Assembly (NCBI GenBank): GCA_021838585.1
Contig: JAKCDE010000013.1
Location: 1 to 33,338, forward strand
Origin: Nitrospirota bacterium
Lineage (GTDB): Bacteria > Nitrospirota_A > Leptospirillia > Leptospirillales > Leptospirillaceae
Reading direction: 5' to 3'
DNA: 33,338 nt
In this document: one piece after another, positions 31,758 through 33,338 of the stretch
Numbering within the stretch: the first letter of the stretch is position 1
How the letters are laid out: the number at the start of each line of letters is the position of its first letter
Program-made: the position numbers and the translations under genes
The notes under the pieces: model-generated
What the model was told of the DNA's origin: nothing
The model's database searches: none
Seen by the model: only the letters and a program-made list of their open reading frames with translations

Positions 31758-32000
31758 GTGGCGGTTCCGATAGTTGAAGTAGTGTTCCGCATTGACGATG
31801 ACGTCATCGGCCCGACCTGCGAGCTTCTTGTGCTGAAGAGACTTGTAAAGGAGCGTCACGCCGGCCAGGACGACAAGACCGCCTATGGTCAGGGCGACCG
31901 CCCCCCTGACCGGATGGCGGATTCCCAGGCCCAGGGAGATCGACACGCCTCCCAGCGCAATCACGATGGTCGACAAAAGAACGAGAACCAGAAGTGTCAA
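31671..32000 (-). CDS. Small membrane protein of unknown function (two TM helices)
   Basis: This 109-aa protein has two hydrophobic helices near the N-terminus (TLLVLVLLSTIVIALGGVSI and ALTIGGLVVLAGVTLLY) separated by a short basic loop. A hydrophilic C-terminal tail follows (about 55 residues, HSPNIRIKGAG, VKPGQKPVVVGH). I do not recognise the family. The start is TTG 32000, with AAGGAG seven bases upstream; the open frame continues to 32066 across a tandem repeat but has no ribosome binding site there. Its 3' end overlaps the 3' end of the lytic transglycosylase gene by 87 bp on the opposite strand. Confidence 0.6.
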   Translation of the reverse strand: MTLLVLVLLSTIVIALGGVSISLGLGIRHPVRGAVALTIGGLVVLAGVTLLYKSLQHKKLAGRADDVIVNAEHYFNYRNRHLVRHSPNIRIKGAGSPVKPGQKPVVVGH

Positions 32001-32415
32001 GGGACAGCTCCTTTTGATCGGCGTGGCCCAGCGTGGCCCAAGTGACCCAGATTGGAAAGCCCGCACATGTTCTGTCTAACTCATCAGAACACGCCTACAG
32101 GATAGACCGAATTTTCCAAAAGGGCAATGTGTTTCCGGTCAATGCGGCCGGACGCCCCACCCCCCCGAACCCTTCCTCCCCGCTTTTCGCCGAATCTTTC
32201 CCTTATTGCCGGACAGGCCCCCGTCAAAGTCGGGGCAAGGAGCCGAAGGATCGAACCCAAAGAAGCCCATCGCCTTTGAAAGCAGGGAGTTTTTATTTGA
32301 AGGGAGAATTTTTCAGGAATTATCGGGGAAAAGTCAGAAACAAGAGAGAAAAAAAGACGCAGAACGCCTGTGTTCCTTTAACGTCTCCGGAGGATGCATG
32401 GCCGAGCTCCGAAGA
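32001..32415. other. Gene-free region left of the transposase relic
   Basis: No gene is supported here. The sequence contains a tandem 10-bp repeat GCGTGGCCCA (32021-32040) and a GC-rich hairpin (GCCCCCG...CGGGGC near 32218-32238). Its composition turns A-rich around 32290-32360, unlike the flanking genes, as is common beside insertion sequences. Confidence 0.4.
32021..32040. repeat. Tandem repeat 2 x GCGTGGCCCA
   Basis: Two exact adjacent copies of a 10-mer lie just upstream of the small membrane protein gene. Confidence 0.8.
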
Positions 32416-32588
32416 TTAGAGTCCGAGGAAGCGTAAGGTCCGGAAAGACTTGTTGGCGAACGTGTCGAGCACGGGGGCGATGGAGGGAGCCCCCGCCCCG
32501 ACGAGACGACGAACCCCAAGTAGTGGTGTTCCTGCATGAGGGCATTCCAGCGACAGGTCTCATCCGGAGAGATCGGTCGGACGGTCAT
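32416..32588 (-). pseudogene. Relic of a DUF4338 (DruA-like) transposase, frameshifted and internally deleted
   Basis: From ATG 32588 the minus strand reads MTVRPISPDETCRWNALM then EHHYLGF, which resembles the N-terminus of DUF4338/DruA-like proteins found in insertion sequences. One base is apparently missing straight after GGGTTC; in the next frame the text continues RRLVGAG, restoring the expected HHYLGFRRLVG. It then jumps to a C-terminal-looking APSIAPVLDTFANKSFRT and a TAA at 32418-32416. Most of a several-hundred-residue protein is therefore gone. The assignment rests on the short motif only. Confidence 0.5.
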
Positions 32589-32763
32589 CGATTGGAGATC
32601 CAGGGGACGAGAGGAAGGGGAGTCGCTCATGACTCCCATGGAAACGAAGTCTTTTTCAAAAAGCCAGCGGGAGGCAAAAATCCCAAATACAAGCCATTCC
32701 CAGCTTAACTATGACGGAGCCCTGTATTAAGATTAGGCTATGTTACCTATTCGTGTTGCAAGG

Positions 32764-32794
32764 CTCCTGATCAGGTGTAGACCTGATTCAGGAG
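32764..32794 (+). promoter_or_regulatory. Hairpin covering the transposase ribosome binding site
   Basis: CTCCTGA-TCAGGT (32764-32776), loop GTAG, ACCTGA-TTCAGGAG (32781-32794): 13 pairs with one bulged T. The 3' arm includes AGGAG (32790-32794), the Shine-Dalgarno for ATG 32804. Confidence 0.65.
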
Positions 32795-32803
32795 ATGATT
32801 CCC

Positions 32804-33338
32804 ATGAAGAAATGCACATTCCAACGATGTCTTCGAGCTGTTCCGACCATGACATCGGCGCAGAGACATGATTTGCGGATTGCGATCGATCATCGAGACA
32901 AGAAAGACCTGGTGGCCGAGGTGTCCTCGCTGGTGGGAACCCCCACGGCCTGTCCCCATTGCCACCATCCGGAGATCCGGCCGTGGGAACAGGCCGCCGG
33001 GCTCCCGCGCGTCCGGTGCCGGGGATGTCCTCGCACCTTCAATGCCTTGACGAACACGCCCCTCTCGGGACTGCACCACAAGGATCGGTGGATGTTTTAC
33101 CTGGAGACATTCAGCGAGGGGGAATCGGTCCGGAAGGCGGCCGGACGGTGCGGGATCAACACGAAAGCGGCCTTTCTGTGGAGACACCGGTTTCTGGCCT
33201 TGCCCGCCTGTTTGAAAGCCCGACAGGAAAGCGGCATCGTCGAAACCGACGAAACCTGGTTTCTGAGATCCTACAAGGGACAACGGGGCGGGCTCCCGAG
33301 ACGGGCCCGAAAACGGGGCGGTCGGGCTCAAAAGCGAG
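32804..33338 (+). CDS. IS1595-family (ISXO2-like) transposase, 5' part
   Basis: The frame is open to the window edge (178 codons visible). An N-terminal zinc ribbon (CPHC, then CRGC) matches the IS1595/ISXO2 transposase layout. It is followed by TFNALTNTPLSGLHHKDRW, a helix-turn-helix-like EGESVRKAAGRCGINTKAAF and the start of the DDE/DDN catalytic domain at GIVETDETWF. ATG 32804 is preferred over ATG 32795 because AGGAG abuts the latter and is nine bases from the former. The element's left end is probably near 32716 (GGAGCCCTGTATTAAG is a guess at the terminal repeat). The right end lies outside the window, so whether the element is intact is unknown. Confidence 0.85.
   Translation, partial: MKKCTFQRCLRAVPTMTSAQRHDLRIAIDHRDKKDLVAEVSSLVGTPTACPHCHHPEIRPWEQAAGLPRVRCRGCPRTFNALTNTPLSGLHHKDRWMFYLETFSEGESVRKAAGRCGINTKAAFLWRHRFLALPACLKARQESGIVETDETWFLRSYKGQRGGLPRRARKRGGRAQKR

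Noticed and set aside
32033..32419. 128-codon plus-strand ORF left of the transposase relic
   Set aside because: Low-complexity, no motif, no ribosome binding site; crosses the tandem repeat and A-rich intergenic DNA.
32771..33331. 186-codon minus-strand ORF
   Set aside because: Antisense shadow of the IS1595 transposase, whose zinc ribbon and catalytic motifs are on the plus strand.

Overview
The window is GC-rich, densely packed bacterial DNA carrying a complete bacterial cellulose (bcs) locus, a small c-type cytochrome and ordinary cell-wall and RNA housekeeping genes. Taken together the gene content resembles an acidophilic, iron-oxidising Leptospirillum-like member of the Nitrospirota. 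That assignment is inference from gene content and was not checked by any search. Start codons are often TTG or GTG backed by strong Shine-Dalgarno sequences (bcsA, murI, rph, the lytic transglycosylase, a small membrane protein), and many neighbouring genes overlap by ATGA.

Left end (1-3575): a minus-strand pair encodes a methyltransferase-HNH fusion followed 1 nt later by a second HNH nuclease. It looks like an accessory, possibly defensive, module. It is followed by a 650-bp gene-free region with clustered perfect palindromes.

Cellulose region (3576-13580, plus strand): bcsZ, then bcsA-bcsB-bcsC-bcsQ. bcsA has a PilZ domain, so synthesis should respond to c-di-GMP. Upstream of bcsA lie a candidate sigma-54 promoter and a pair of CCTGTCA-N7-TGACAGG-like boxes. 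The same combination (box pair plus -24/-12 element) recurs upstream of the next gene, a 1238-aa protein built of about 33 Sel1 repeats (14099-17815). This suggests one FleQ-like enhancer-binding regulator for both transcription units.

Middle (17816-21533, plus strand): a class I cytochrome c with a clear sigma-70 promoter and terminator, a Spy/CpxP-like periplasmic protein with its own terminator, a DEAD-box RNA helicase with a roughly 300-nt structured leader, and a class I glutamine-amidotransferase-like hydrolase.

Right half (21534-30786, minus strand): in transcription order rluB/rsuA-type pseudouridine synthase, hsp20 (own promoter and terminator), murI-rph-rhodanese, then a promoter with short leader ORFs ahead of an ABC-F ATPase, a DHH phosphoesterase, rdgB, nagZ and an unknown protein with an excisionase-like segment. 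Several of these genes are joined by ATGA or similar overlaps.

Right end (30787-33338): a divergent, AT-rich regulatory region with two perfect palindromes; a soluble lytic transglycosylase behind a structured leader of about 200 nt; a small membrane protein overlapping it tail to tail; a decayed DUF4338 transposase relic; and the 5' part of an IS1595-family transposase whose ribosome binding site lies in a hairpin. No tRNA, rRNA or CRISPR array was seen.
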